A DNA stretch of 64,000 nucleotides, taken from positions 85,314,420-85,378,419 of the forward strand of contig CM042152.1 of the NCBI GenBank assembly GCA_023376005.1, given 5' to 3'. This document shows, piece by piece, positions 30,096-41,452 of the stretch (positions within the stretch are counted from its first letter, which is position 1; every line of letters starts with the position of its first letter). Under the pieces are notes generated by a model, which was not told where the DNA came from, did not search any database, and saw only the letters and a list, made by a program, of their open reading frames with translations. The position numbers were made by a program, and so were the translations under genes. Source of the DNA: Doryteuthis pealeii (lineage: Eukaryota > Mollusca > Cephalopoda > Myopsida > Loliginidae).

Positions 30096-31218
30096 CAGGT
30101 GTTGGCAACCTACGGTCCGCGGGACAGATCCGACCCGCAATCCATAATCATCTGGCCCGCAGTCCCTAAGAGAAAAATTATATTAATCCAACCCGCAAAG
30201 GAAACAGACGGTGGCTTAGATGCTCGTTGTTTTTTTGTTTTTTATATATACTAGCAAATATATGCACCCTCCGGGTGCAAGTATTTGAATTTTAATGTAA
30301 TGAAATATGTTAAATTTGAAATACTTTTGAAACTAAATAAAAATCCAAATAAAATGATTTGAAACAGAGGGGGTATAATCGAAGAATAGAACAACTTTGA
30401 AACTAAGTCTTCCATCATTTTTCATCACTCCCTCCTTTTATTGCTGAATTTTCCTAATTTAACTATTTAGTTAAATTAGGAAGTAAAGAATAAATTACTG
30501 TTATTTCTTTATATTAAAGGATTTCTTTTAAGATTTATCCCGAGTTTTTGCTCATATTCATTAAGAAAAAAAAACAACAATTAGAAATCAATAATACCAA
30601 GCGCATATTTAATAAAATTAAACTTTTAATATCAATATGCAAATTAGCTTCCTGTTCACACTGTAACCCGCTATTTTTTGCATAATAAATACAATTGCAT
30701 GTTATTAGAATGTAGATAAAGTCAAAAGTATTAATAAGGTATAACAATTTTATCAATAACTGAGGTTTAAGTAAAAATAAATTCATGGTGAATGTGACGT
30801 CAATAACTAAGGGAATTGTGACTTGAGTAGTGATTTAGTTTCGGCTTCAGACAGACAAACACACAATCTCCATTATAATAAGATATTTTTTATTCATTAA
30901 TAAACGTACACAGAAGACATAAACATCATGTCACGTACTATTTCTCTGGTAAGAATTGTTATTCCTCTCATAAGTATTGCAAGATCATATAATCTTGATT
31001 ATTAAAATCTGATAATGAGTAAAGCGAAATCTGGTAATAAGACCACGAATACATCTGGTGTATAAGACTTATACAATGTTACAATCATGCTGCTTGACCC
31101 CAACCCACGCGATAAATCATTACTCTATGTTACAAGGACTACGGTGATAGATGTGACCCGCCATTCTATCACAGACATGGTCCCTGGATTCTATGGAGTA
31201 CAAGGTTGCCGACCCCTG
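30096..31218. mobile_element. hAT-like element with perfect 8-bp duplication, hosting a Helitron
   Basis: The ends are CAGGTGTTGGCAACC (30096) and its inverted form GGTTGCCGACCCCTG (31218). GTCTAATC flanks both sides (30088-30095 and 31219-31226), an exact 8-bp target duplication typical of hAT elements. CAGGGGTCGGCAACC-type ends are common among hAT families. No transposase is left. 633 bp of the interior is a Helitron. Confidence 0.85.
30251..30883 (-). mobile_element. Non-autonomous Helitron, copy 1
   Basis: On the minus strand it starts TC after an A (30883), and ends with a hairpin (GCACCCGGAGGGTGC) 9 bp before CTAG and a following T. These are the three Helitron landmarks: 5' TC, a 3' hairpin, and CTRR inserted between A and T. 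It is nearly identical to the inverted copy at 40716-41353. It has no coding capacity. Confidence 0.85.
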
Positions 31219-31429
31219 GTCTAATCTCTTTTTTCAACTGCAAGGTCCGACGACAAACGTTCTCGTCCTGCAACAATATTCTAGCAGTCCTCCGTACATG
31301 ATTCGCCCACCGCTTCGAGGCATCTCGCCCTTCTCAGTTGTGTCTCCCTTTTATTTACGGCGATCTGAGAGAAATTTGCATACGTGCAAATTTACTATCG
31401 CCATGTCTCTTTGCTGAGAAATCGCGCGT

Positions 31430-31525
31430 ATTTAAATTTTAGTGCCAAAGCAGCTATATTTTTCATTTCCACTCATCCTACAAGCGAGACAGGTCGGCGC
31501 CCGCTTTGCTCCACAAGGTAAGTCG
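31430..31525 (+). other. Possible promoter and non-coding first exon
   Basis: TATTTAAA at about 31429, then roughly 85 bp of higher GC (GACAGGTCGGCGCCCGC) ending in ACAAG|GTAAGTC at about 31515-31522, a consensus splice donor. This could be a 5' UTR exon of a gene outside the window, or a fragment of a mobile element. Confidence 0.2.
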
Positions 31526-31698
31526 CTCCTCTCTTTACAGGAACCAAATTTTTTCAAACATTTCAAATTCACTTTTTTTATTCAGCAGAATGAGGACGAA
31601 CGTATATGAACGCCGAAAAATGTTGTAAATCATTTTTATTAGGTATGACGTCACACTCGGCTAAAAAATGATATCCATTCACAAAAACTAAAAATAAA

Positions 31699-31760
31699 TC
31701 TATACATATATAAAGTGCAGTTGTGTGTATGTATGTGCGGGCAAAATTTAGAATGTAGCC
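31699..31760 (+). mobile_element. Helitron-like 5' end, second family
   Basis: TCTATACATATATAAAGTGC after an A matches the start of the insertion at 61681. The 3' end was not located. Confidence 0.4.
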
Positions 31761-32260
31761 TTAAGTTATCAAAGGCCACCAACATGGTTAGCAGCGAGTA
31801 TATTTAAAGTTACTAGTATCTTGCTTTGGTAGCTTTTTTCTTTCTTGTATTTCTTTATTGTATTTTGTTAAGATAAAACCCTGTAAACATATTACAATTA
31901 GTAACATTGGGTGGGGTGGGGGTAAATAAAATAAAATTAAATAAATAAAGAAAAAGTTCTGAACGTCTGGACTCTAGCGTCCAGAGTTAACGGTCTGATA
32001 AAAAAAGTCTCCATCTATACTTCGAAACAGTTGTCTTTTTATTTCTCTTCATCTCTTCATTACATATTCCCTATAGGCGTCAGGGCTCCCCCAGCCGCTA
32101 CGGCCCTGTATTTTCAGTGCCAAATACATTCAAATTTTGAAAGCCCGCTAAAAATCGATTGATAAATTGATAAAATTTGATCAAACTTTTCTGTATTTTT
32201 CTTCAATTTTTCTACGTCATGTTACTCATAATAGAGAGGGGGAGAGCCAGGAGTATAATA
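31761..32260. other. AT-rich unclassified sequence
   Basis: No gene recognised. It contains a short inverted repeat around GTTCTGAACGTCTGGACTC (about 31955-31990). Confidence 0.35.
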
Positions 32261-32263
32261 AGT

Positions 32264-32516
32264 ATAGTTGTCGGGATGGCCTAAAGTCGGTATCAGCCAA
32301 TCAGCGAGGGAGTCTATCCCCTTTCCACTAGCGCTAGACGAAGAAGATTGTTTTGTTTTTGAATCTGAGGTGGAGCGCAACACCTACCATCAGCTCCTCA
32401 CTTTACCGCACAGATTCCTGTGCTACTTATACGCTGAGTTGGCGAGGGCCGGTATCGAACTAGGAATCTTGTGGTTTACTAGCCGAACGCTCTAACGACT
32501 GAGCTAACCCGTTCCT
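32264..32516 (-). repeat. SINE-B
   Basis: Inverted full-length copy ending CGACTGAGCTAACCCG. Confidence 0.8.
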
Positions 32517-33044
32517 ATTATTATAATATAGTTTTAATTATAGTATAATAGTGACGTGTAAATTAGCAGGGAAAAGTTTTTAGTGGGAATTGCGTGTAGA
32601 TTAGAATTGAAGGATGAATCACCATAATGCCACATGCCATTTTTTCTATTGATCGAGAAGTGTCACGTGGTGAAGTGGAAGAGAGGAAGAGTGAGAGGTT
32701 AGAATGTTAGGGGATTTTTGGGGGGGAATTATGCGTTGACGGAGTGAGACGTGAGCTCTTGTTCTCTGCAGTTGTGACTTGGGTGGGGGGATAAAAATCT
32801 CCTGAGAAAAAGAAGTGGTTTTGTGTTATTACTAAAAACTATAAATGACACAACGCAAGATGTCATCGAGCATCCCAAGTTGGTTTCCAGACTTCAAACA
32901 TCACAGAATTGCGAGTCAATTCAACATCAGTCTAGCAACCGAATTCAAGCCTCTCCACGTAGCACAGAAAATTAGATAAGTGTACAACCATTGTTTTACT
33001 ATAAACACGTCATCACTCCATTCTGACATGAGAGCCATAACGTC

Positions 33045-33275
33045 ATACTGTCAGCGAGGCTTAGAATATGCTGACTATATTCTCTTCAGAGGGTAAGACA
33101 TCTCCTAAAAAATGGGAGTCCTGGTATGGCACTTAACTAAATATGACGGTGAGATCCCAGTTCTGGAGATCTGGAGAGTGTGGAGTATCTCTTCAATGCG
33201 ATTACTCCCAGGTCCACTTTGGCCTGGAGAGCTAGTATCTGTTAGGGTCCAATGTATGGGTCAAATACATCTGTT
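33045..33275 (+). repeat. SINE-C-related subfamily
   Basis: Shares the central segment (CTGGAGAGTGTGGAGTAT, then ATTACTCCCAGGTCCAC, TGTTAGGGTCCAATGTATGG) but has a different head. The inverted copies at 43825 and 44440 belong to the same subfamily. Confidence 0.6.
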
Positions 33276-33364
33276 AGAAAATTATCCGTATTCGATAAGA
33301 CCATGTGCAAAAAAAAACCCTCTTAAGAATCAGCAATACAAACAATGTAAATATAGATGTACAT

Positions 33365-33857
33365 TAGGGTAGGTCGATTTTGGAACTGTAACGTCTCCCA
33401 TGTAGCGAAAGTTGCAAATTAACATAAATTACCACACAAAATATTTTTCTTCAAAACTTTCCCTTCGTTTGATGAAATGGATTATAATCTTTTAAAATGT
33501 TATCAATGTTACAACTTAATTAATGAGATAAAAAGCAGCATATCGGAGGTGTTGGTGTTGACGGGAGCATATTTTCAATTTGAATTCTAGTTATATTTTA
33601 TTCGTTTCGTTTAAAATGACAACTTCTTCTATTTTAAATACTGAAATTGTTACATTTTCTAACCAATTTTTTGGCTAAATTTTGCGAAAACGAGGATTTT
33701 AGTTGCATTATAGTTGATGATCTTTGATGCTATTTCCTCAAACAATGGTGCAAGTAAGAGATCTGGTTTTGGTATCATTATTTATTATACTAACACACAA
33801 CCTTTAATGTTTGGGAGAAGTTGATAATTTTTAAAAGTGAAAAATCAACCTACTCTA
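33365..33857 (+). mobile_element. hAT-type MITE, copy 3
   Basis: About 493 bp with TAGGGTAGGTCGATTTT ends. Flanks are ATGTACAT (33357-33364) and ATGTACAA (33858-33865), an 8-bp duplication with one change. Confidence 0.85.
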
Positions 33858-33894
33858 ATGTACAATTAACGTAATTTCCTCCCCTCTAAGCATA

Positions 33895-33955
33895 AAATAA
33901 CCCTAGACGGGTTGACATGCCGTTAAAATCAACCAATCGATTAACCAATCATTTT
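33895..33955 (+). repeat. SINE-C tail fragment
   Basis: CATAAAATAACCCTAGACGG then GTTGACATGCCGTTAAAATC. A similar tail lies at 34610-34675. Confidence 0.6.
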
Positions 33956-34379
33956 TTTCTGTTTAATAATATAAACGTCATGAAAATTAATTAAAACCTT
34001 GTATAAGTAGAATAATCAGCCCTTGTGCCTAGTCTCAACAGAGTGATCTGCCCTTGGTAAGACATAGAGTATAAATAAAAGGGTGGAAATGGCCATTGGC
34101 AATTCGGCTCTTGACGCCTGAACACCACAGACCACGTCTTTCGTATTTTATAAACCTGAAAAGAAAGATGTTTTAAAACTTTTGAATATGATTAATTGTA
34201 AAAGAAATGAGACAATAAATGCATCTATTGCTCTATCACACTATTCTCGAATACGTATGAATTATTCTTAAAACCACTTATAAAAACTTAAAAGCACAAT
34301 AGAGTAATAAACACCCAAAGATGAAAAATCAACAATATAATTCTACTGTACTTAGCTCGGGGGGGGGGGGGTTGCTCAC

Positions 34380-34490
34380 ATCAGAAACGGTTATTTTAAT
34401 GCTAACAATATGAAAGATCTATTTGAAAATGTTAACATGGAGGACATTCTGTCCTTTTTGAGGGAAATAGAATTATACTATAGAATATGG
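34380..34490 (+). pseudogene. LINE ORF2 C-terminal fragment
   Basis: Encodes HIRNGYF-like residues then NMKDLFENVNMEDILSFLRE, matching the LINE fragment at 15995-16330. A poly-G run precedes it at about 34361-34370. Confidence 0.55.
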
Positions 34491-34736
34491 ACATGAACCT
34501 AATCAATACCATACAACATGATCCCCAATGATGCTAACACATTGTTAAAACAAATTACTACAAAAGTATAAATATAGATACATAACATATATTACTTCCT
34601 AACTGTTAGGCATGACATAACCCCAGACGGGTTGATATGCCATTAAAATCTATCAACAAACCAACCAACATCAGGTCTGGTCTCTACTTTCTACACATGG
34701 AAATTGGAGTGTAATATTGATATTAGATAGCATACA

Positions 34737-34903
34737 TGTTAGGGATCCATCTATGGGTTAAATAGAAAAAAAATGAATTTAAAAAAATGAGTTTAAAAAG
34801 TTGAGTTTTAAAAAAAAATTGAGTATCCATCAAGAATGGATAAAAATAAAAATAAAATGACCCAACAAGGGTTGACATGCCGTAAAACCCAATCAACCAA
34901 CCA
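34737..34903 (+). repeat. SINE-C 3' portion
   Basis: From GGGATCCATCTATGGGTTAA through A-rich sequence to GGGTTGACATGCCGTAAAAC. More tails of the same kind occur at 35395-35462 and 35685-35755. Confidence 0.7.
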
Positions 34904-35032
34904 CAGTATCTTGCAAAACTGATAGAACCCATTACAACTTCATTATGGTACAAGACAACAAAGTGTTGGGTGCCCAGTAAATATCAAATTTAGTATTGGA
35001 ATCAATATTGTGATCAAGACTGGGGCCAAAGA

Positions 35033-35197
35033 GAAGGTTTGAGTGGCAAACATTATTCCAGTGATGAGGAAGTGAAATCTGTAGTGAAAAAGTGGCTCAA
35101 AGATCAGTCGACAGAATTTTACGAAGCAGGGATACATGCTCTCATTCAAAGGCGGAACATTGCTATTGAGAGAAATGGTGACTATGTAGAAAAGTAG
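35033..35197 (+). pseudogene. Mariner transposase C-terminal fragment, open
   Basis: Reads without stops as EGLSGKHYSSDEEVKSVVKK, WLKDQSTEFYEAGIHALIQR, RNIAIERNGDYVEK and TAG at 35195-35197. This is the C-terminal end of a mariner-family transposase, ending in the family's typical GDYVEK. Downstream sequence to 35293 carries the mariner 3' end (AATGGCATTACTTTTT). The rest of the transposase is missing, so it is a 5'-truncated relic. Confidence 0.8.
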
Positions 35198-35204
35198 GGA
35201 TGTG

Positions 35205-35600
35205 ATCCACAGAGGACCAGCTTCGTTTTGATGTATGACACATGTTCCTGTGTAGGTAATTATACATGTCCTAAACAAAATGGCATTACTTTTTTACTCG
35301 TCCTTCTAAGGTGAGGCTCCTAAAGAATTCAAATAAAAACAATGTGTTTAATAAATAGTTTATAAGAAAAATTGAGTTCCCATCAAGAATGAATAAAACA
35401 AATGTCTTCGGCATAAAATGACCTAACAAGGGTTGACATGCCATAAAACCCAATCAACCAGCCACGGTGTCTTGCAAAACTGATAGAAGCCATTACAGCT
35501 TCATTATGACGCAAGACAGCAAAGTCTTATGTGCCCAGTAAATATCAAATTTAGTATTATAATCAATATTGTGATCAATAGTATTGTAATAATATTCTGC
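35205..35600 (+). repeat. Mariner 3' end, SINE-C tail and local duplication
   Basis: 34910-35000 and 35460-35580 share TCTTGCAAAACTGATAGAA and CCAGTAAATATCAAATTTAG. A segment was therefore duplicated around the mariner relic. Confidence 0.6.
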
Positions 35601-35908
35601 AAGACTGGTTTGCTAATACCACTATTCTAGGGTGAGGCTCCTAAAGAATTCAAATTTTTTTTTTAAGTCTTTAAAAAATAGATTAAAAGAAAAATTGAGT
35701 TTCCATCAAGAATGACCCAAGAGGGGTTGACATGCCGTAAAACCCAACCAAGCAAATGAGTTGAACTGCGGGGTGAATGTGTAATTTGCGTGTGCATTTT
35801 ATAACTCGGGGACATTCCTTTTTAGTCGGGTTGAGAACTCTTCGGTATCTTTCGTAATTAGTCGAGTTTATATGTCAGTGAATTTAAAAAAAAAATACTG
35901 TTTTAGAA

Positions 35909-36079
35909 GGAAACATCTCCACACTCAATGGTAAACTCCAAAAATCGGTGAAACAATTCGCGTTCCTAGGTAATAATATCTCATCAACAGAAAGCAACGT
36001 CAATGCACTCATAGGAAAAGCATGGGCTTCTTTAAACAAATTGGAAGAGAAAGAATGCGGTAAAGATAAATACTGTTAG
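35909..36079 (+). pseudogene. LINE reverse-transcriptase C-terminal fragment
   Basis: 57 codons reading GNISTLNGKLQKSVKQFAFL, GNNISSTESNVNALIGKAWA and SLNKLEEK, then a stop. This matches the end of the reverse-transcriptase domain in LINEs where LNG, (F/Y)LG and IS are followed by IxxRIxKAW. It ends just before a ribozyme-bearing foldback. The LINE tail resuming at 38.05 kb may be part of the same copy. Confidence 0.7.
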
Positions 36080-36195
36080 TTTGAAATACGCATACAAATT
36101 ATATACATTATGCCATTAAGATATAAAAATATATATTTAAAACTACGTATTTATGTTTTAATATATAAAAGTTAGACAGGAAACAAATACACAGT

Positions 36196-36275
<80 letters not shown>

Positions 36276-36306
36276 TAATTTTGCGAGATAAAATAAGGAA
36301 AATAAA

Positions 36307-36331
36307 GTGCTCAATTACAAATTGTAAGAGC
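36307..36331. other. GTGCTC bulged hairpin motif
   Basis: GTGCTC, AA bulge, TTACAA, one-base loop A, TTGTAA, GAGC. The inner 6-bp stem and the outer GCTC/GAGC stem pair perfectly. Confidence 0.6.
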
Positions 36332-36643
36332 TTTATTTATTTATTTATCTATTTATCTATTAAATATAACTGTTTTTGTAGGCATCTACCTAAGGATTTT
36401 ACCATCAGGAAATTTGAATGTGCATAAGTTTCTTTACATATGTTTTTTTGTTTATATATATTTTTCCGTAAAAAATTTACTTTTTATAAACAATCAAAGG
36501 GAGATAACTTTGTGAGCCTATACATATTTTTGGATTTATATTTTCGGATTTATCAGCGTCCATGAACTCAACGAAATAATTGCGGTCATTAACAAAAACC
36601 TAACCGCAAAAAATGATTTTGCAGACACACCAGAGGAATTAAA

Positions 36644-36688
36644 GGTATCCTTACGAAAGCAAAAAGCTTGAAACCTTAGGTAGATTCC
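36644..36688 (+). ncRNA. Decayed hammerhead ribozyme
   Basis: Stem I GGTATC/GATTCC, core CTTACGA, stem II AAGC/GCTT, GAA, stem III ACC/GGT and a GTA cleavage triplet are all in place. The invariant G5 is replaced by T, which should abolish cleavage. The left-arm counterpart on the minus strand is more degraded. Confidence 0.55.
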
Positions 36689-36701
36689 TACAAAACACAG
36701 T

Positions 36702-36774
<73 letters not shown>

Positions 36775-37147
36775 GTGTGACTAAACAAAGGTTCAATAAT
36801 AGAAGATAAGTTTAAGCTTGGTAAGCAAAGGGGGATAATTCCATAATTCACGAAAGATACTGTTTATTATGTATACCCTTTTTGTCGTCTGCTACAAATT
36901 TTAAAAACGAATTGAAATTAATTAAATCTATTATTTAAGGTCAAACTTTTGTCTAAAACGATAAGTAGTAACATAATGACCATCATTAAAAAAAAGAAAA
37001 ATATCATTACATATGCAGTTTATTTTTAATAGATTTAAAACGATTTGTTTTGGTCAATTTCGACACGATCCGCCAGTTTTTCTCTTTTTCAATGGTTTTA
37101 CGCGCTTGTTTACAATTTTAATGTAACATTCGTGATTGCAAAAAAAA

Positions 37148-37862
37148 TTACCAAAAATCAGGTAATTATCCGATTTTAATGAAATTTTTAGTATTGATTT
37201 ATCAATTAATAAATTTTATAATGCATTAGTTATTTTATTTCAAAACTTTAATTTAGTATTTTTGCTATGAAAAATTAATATATAAAATTCATTTAAAATA
37301 TGAAAAGCCTGATGTTAAGTTTAAAAATGTTAAGTTTATATTTTTAGATTCTAGAAATAAATATCTATTTAATGCAAACATTATTTTATTACATCAAAGT
37401 ATACTTTTTGAAGAATAACTCGATTGAAAATGTACCCCCTTTTTAAGCAGAAAAAATATCGATGTATAATTTTTTCTTTTATAAGATAATAGCCAATTAA
37501 ATAATTATCGATATGAGTAAAAAAGAAATCTCCAAAAAATTAATAATTTATTAGTTTTTTACATTTTATTTTTCGATTTTCGGTACTCATTTTCTCATAG
37601 ATAAGCCACCGTAGTTTCTTTTTCTTTTCTATTCATAACTTTGGTCTTTTATCTCTTTATTTATACTGTAATTAGAAAACTATAAGACCAACTTGAAAAA
37701 AAGTTACGCCCCCAACATAAGGGGAGAGGGTAAAAATTAAGTGACCTGAAAAAAAATGAGAAAGTTTTGAAATAAAATAAATAATGCATTATAAAGATCA
37801 TTCATTGATAAATAAACACTGAAAAATTCATTAAAATCCGATAATTCCTTGATTTTTGGTAA
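37148..37862. repeat. Large inverted repeat, 102-bp arms
   Basis: 37148-37249 and 37761-37862 are reverse complements at roughly 85 percent by eye, around a 510-bp AT-rich spacer without coding signal. Probably a foldback or MITE-type element. No target duplication was identified. Confidence 0.75.
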
Positions 37863-38049
37863 ATTATTTTCTGTAGGGGTCATTTTGTCAAAAACGCATT
37901 TTAGGCTCATTTTGGGTATAGCTACTGTTTATCATCAAGTTGTGAGTAATATAATCTTTTGCAATAGTTTAATTTATTTCTTTATTAACATATTCGATTT
38001 ATTTGGTTGCAATGTATATATAAATATGAAATGAAACTTGTCCGCGAGA

Positions 38050-38580
38050 TATTTTAAGTGGAAAGAGTCTGCACAGACCCCAGTCCACTATCTTGGCAGT
38101 TCCACAGTTAGTCCAGTGGCAGGGGAAAGCCCGATACGACTGGGCTGCCGAGCTGTTGCAGGGTGCTGTCTCAGAGTCTCGCAACGCTAAATGTGATGGT
38201 TGGGTCACACCATCCGCATGCCTGCAGACAGAATCCCCCGTAAAGTACTTTACAGTGAACTTACAGATAGCACGCGGAGGACAGGAGCCCCCCAAAAGCG
38301 GTTCGAAGACCATATTAAGACAACGCTGAAGAAATGTAACATCACACCTTTAATCGTGGAAGATCTGGCCTCCAACAGACGGGGTTGGCGAGAGGCCTGC
38401 CGCACAGGAGCTAAGCAGGTCAATAATGAGATAACCAGGACTGCAGAGCGGCGACGTCTTCGTCGTCATAAACCATAATCTAGATGGGAATTTCTCCTGC
38501 GATGTGTGTGACCGCATCTGCAAATCCAGAATTGGACTGATGAGCCACCAAATGAAGACATGGAGTGACGTCATCGTCGT
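38050..38580 (+). pseudogene. LINE ORF2 tail with zinc-finger-like end
   Basis: In shifting frames the plus strand reads GHTIRMPADRIPRKVLYSEL, RRTGAPQKRFEDHIKTTLKK, LASNRRGWREAC and RRLRRHKP. After a stop, CDVCDRICKSRIGLMSHQ follows. This is the usual order at the C-terminus of a common invertebrate LINE: GHxxRMP, GxPxxRF, WR, then a CxxC...H motif. At least one stop and one frameshift break it. Confidence 0.75.
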
Positions 38581-38629
38581 CGGCGACGGACTTCCAAAAG
38601 AAAAGAAATATATGAAAATGAGTATTCTA

Positions 38630-38935
38630 CATATCCTTTTCATATATACTACTACTACTTGTTGTCCATTGTATCCGATGATGACACCACGTGAATCATT
38701 TTCCTCAAATATATACGGTCTCTGGTTGCATCTTGCCAACTGCCTTTGGGGATGTTCAGGTTTCTCTTGGTGTTGTTTTTGTACCTGAGCTTTAGTCTAC
38801 CGATTCCACGTAATCACTCTCTCAGTTGAGAGTACAGAATCTGTTTTGGTAGTCTGTCACCCCCCAGTCTGTTTAAGTGGCCAGGCCATATCAGGTTGCG
38901 TTGGACAAGTATTTCATGAGTTTCATATATATGTA
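38630..38935 (-). pseudogene. LINE ORF2 tail, second family, opposite strand
   Basis: The minus strand encodes a GHLNRLGGDRLPKQILYSQL segment, then RLKLRYKNNTKRNLN, IPKGSWQDATRDR and a short tail. This is the same position of a LINE as in 38050-38580 but a different family. The two tails converge within about 60 bp. Confidence 0.65.
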
Positions 38936-38939
38936 ACCC

Positions 38940-39540
38940 ATAAAAAGCATTAAAATGGTTTTAAATTCTGTTTATTTATTTATTTTTTAATCAAACCGTG
39001 CCATTTTTATCAAAATTTAAATGGTAGGTGTTGAAATGATTTCAATAAAGTAATGTTATTTTCCTCGTAAAAAATTAGGCCGGCCATTCAGAAAGCATCA
39101 CGGGTTTGCTATTTTTTCCATGACTGATGTGAATTATCATTATCGCATTTTCCCGCTTAAAGACAAAATTAAGAATTTAGAGTTATTTCCCTTACTCCAT
39201 TTATTTTTTCTGTTTTCGTATAAGTGTTAAATATCATCTATTAATGATAGTTTCGGTCTCTATTTGACGCTAACTAAATAGTTCACAAATGAATAAATGA
39301 TTTTCGGTAAAATTTATGTTTAAAATATTCAAAATAATTATTTAATTGATAATCAATAGATACGCGTAACATTTTATTTGAGGGGGAGAGAACTAAGTTT
39401 ACATTTCAAATTGTTTATTTTATTTTATTTTTAATCCTTTAATAAATTCGATGATTTTACTTGTTTATCATACAAACCCTCTAAAATTGAATTTTACCCC
39501 CCCCCCGCCTTAGGCAATTTTTTTAATTAAATTTTACACA
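38940..39540. other. AT-rich sequence without genes
   Basis: No coding signal. It carries a poly-C run near 39501 and leads into a Helitron 3' end. Confidence 0.4.
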
Positions 39541-39554
39541 CCGCCCGGAGGGTG

Positions 39555-39586
<32 letters not shown>

Positions 39587-39592
39587 AGTAAT
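39541..39592 (+). mobile_element. Helitron 3' end
   Basis: An ACACC/GGTGT hairpin around GCCCGGA, a poly-T run of about 28, then GCTAGT, the Helitron CTRR terminus before T. The 5' end was not found. A similar but partial end lies at 45112-45140. Confidence 0.5.
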
Positions 39593-39928
39593 ATATAACA
39601 TAAAAGTATCATTATTTAAAGATATATATATCATAAGGCTTATAGAATATATTTTACAATGAGTAATTTATGGGTTTTGAATCTAATTAATATATTTTCT
39701 CAGAATAAATGCCTATTATGTTTCTAAACTAGTTGTCACATTGATTCCATGTTTATAGTAATAAGGAATTATCTCCCTTTAATCAAATTTCACTCTTTTT
39801 TTCACAAGATTGCAAAAATGATGTTTTTTACTGCAAAAAGTATTGCATTAAAATCAACATTACTCGTTTGCTGTTTAAAATGTAAATTAATATTTTCTGG
39901 GTCAGCACAAGGTAGACTATGAATTTAG

Positions 39929-40413
39929 GGGCGTAATTTTTTATTATAGTCTACCGGGCAGGTGTAAGTGGAATATGAAATTAAGTCTAACGTATATATT
40001 TTTAATTTCTCAACTGGGATTAATACTTTTAATAAAAGTGAAACTACAAGGAAAACATAATTTAATACGTTAATTCATTTAAAAGTTTTTTAAAAATAGA
40101 GGACAGCATTAATTTATGTTGTATAGATTTAAAGTTGTTGCGTAATAATTCAGTTATACACTTTTTGACCTCAGAACTACAAAAGTGGACTGTTTTAAGG
40201 TTGTTTTTTTTTTTTTTTTTCTGGGGTTTTTTTTCATTGTTATTCCGAAATAGAAATATTATTAAATACTCGGCAAAATTACCAGCAAATAAAAAAATTC
40301 AGTTTATTTCAGTATAGGACTTGATATGTTCAGAAATTAAAAATATATACGTTGGACTTCATTTCATATTCCACTAACATCTGTCCGGTAGGCTATGGTT
40401 AGAATTTACGCCC
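39929..40413. repeat. Inverted repeat, 83-bp arms
   Basis: 39929-40011 and 40331-40413 are reverse complements with scattered mismatches. Outer ends GGGCGTAA and TTACGCCC face outward. The spacer contains a poly-T run. A MITE-like foldback. Confidence 0.75.
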
Positions 40414-40715
40414 TTAAATCCTCAGTACAATATGATTCTTTGTTTAACCCCCACCTCCATCCCAAGCTGAAATAGGCAAATCGTTTTATTATGGGGGGGG
40501 GGCACGCACGAATCGAGACTAATGCACGTCAGTTCGAAAAATTACTTGGTTCCATCGGCATTCCCCTTAAGTGTCGCCTCAGGCACCGAGAAATTAATCT
40601 AGCCCTTAATCCTTTTAGATGAGGGAACAGGTGTGAAACCAACCTATTAATGCTTTTCTCATCTATCCAACAGAAGAAAACTCTTACACTAGGTAAGTAT
40701 GGGATTGGTACAATA

Positions 40716-41353
40716 TCTTATTATAATGGAGATTGTGTGTTTGTCTGTCTGAAGCCGAAACTAAATCACTACTCAAGTCACAATTCCCTTAGTTATTGAC
40801 GTCACATTCACCATGAATTTATTTTTATTTAAACCTCAGTTATTGATAAAATTGTTATACCGTATTAATACTTTTGACTTTATCTACATTCTAATAACAT
40901 GCAATTGTATTTATATATACAACAAAATAGCGGGTTACAGTGTGAACAGGAAAGCTAATTTGCATATTGATATTAAAAGTTTAATTTTATTAAATATGCG
41001 CTTGGTATTATTGATTTCTAATTGTTTGTTTTTTTCTTAATGAATATGAGCAAAAAACTCGGGGATAAATCTTAAAAGAAATCCTTTAATATAAAGAAAT
41101 AACGGCATTTTATTCCTTTACTTCCTAATTTAACTAAATAGTTAAATTAGGAAAATTCAGCAATAAAAGGAGGGAGTGATGGAAAATGATGGAAGACTTA
41201 GTTTCAAAGTTGTTCTATTCTTCGATTATACCCCCTCTGTTTCAAATCATTTTATTTGGATTTTTATTTAGTTTCAAAAGTATTTCAAATTTAACATATT
41301 TCATTACATTAAAATTCAAATACTTGCACCCGGAGGGTGCATATATTTGCTAG
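40716..41353 (+). mobile_element. Non-autonomous Helitron, copy 2
   Basis: Begins A|TCTTATTATAATGGAG at 40716. It ends with hairpin GCACCC-GGA-GGGTGC (41326-41340), nine bases, CTAG (41350-41353) and T. The 638 bp are almost the same as 30251-30883 in inverted orientation, including a (TTTAACTA)-like internal palindrome. The near-identity points to recent mobility. Confidence 0.85.
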
Positions 41354-41452
41354 TAAGTATAATGCATTAAATTTTAGAGTAGGTATCGCCGTTCTGTCTG
41401 GATTCTTGATTTCTTTTAGAAATCAAATTAAGTCCAATGTGAATAAAAGTGT

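Larger units (their letters stand above)
36198..36772. mobile_element. Foldback element with decayed hammerhead and GTGCTC hairpin
   Basis: Bounded by (TA)n at 36198-36272 and 36708-36772. The left part holds the GTGCTC hairpin (36307-36331) and an inverted arm around 36352-36400. The right arm (about 36670-36710) carries a mutated hammerhead core. The order (TA)n, hairpin, arm repeats the terminus of the Penelope element at 45.3 kb. Confidence 0.6.
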
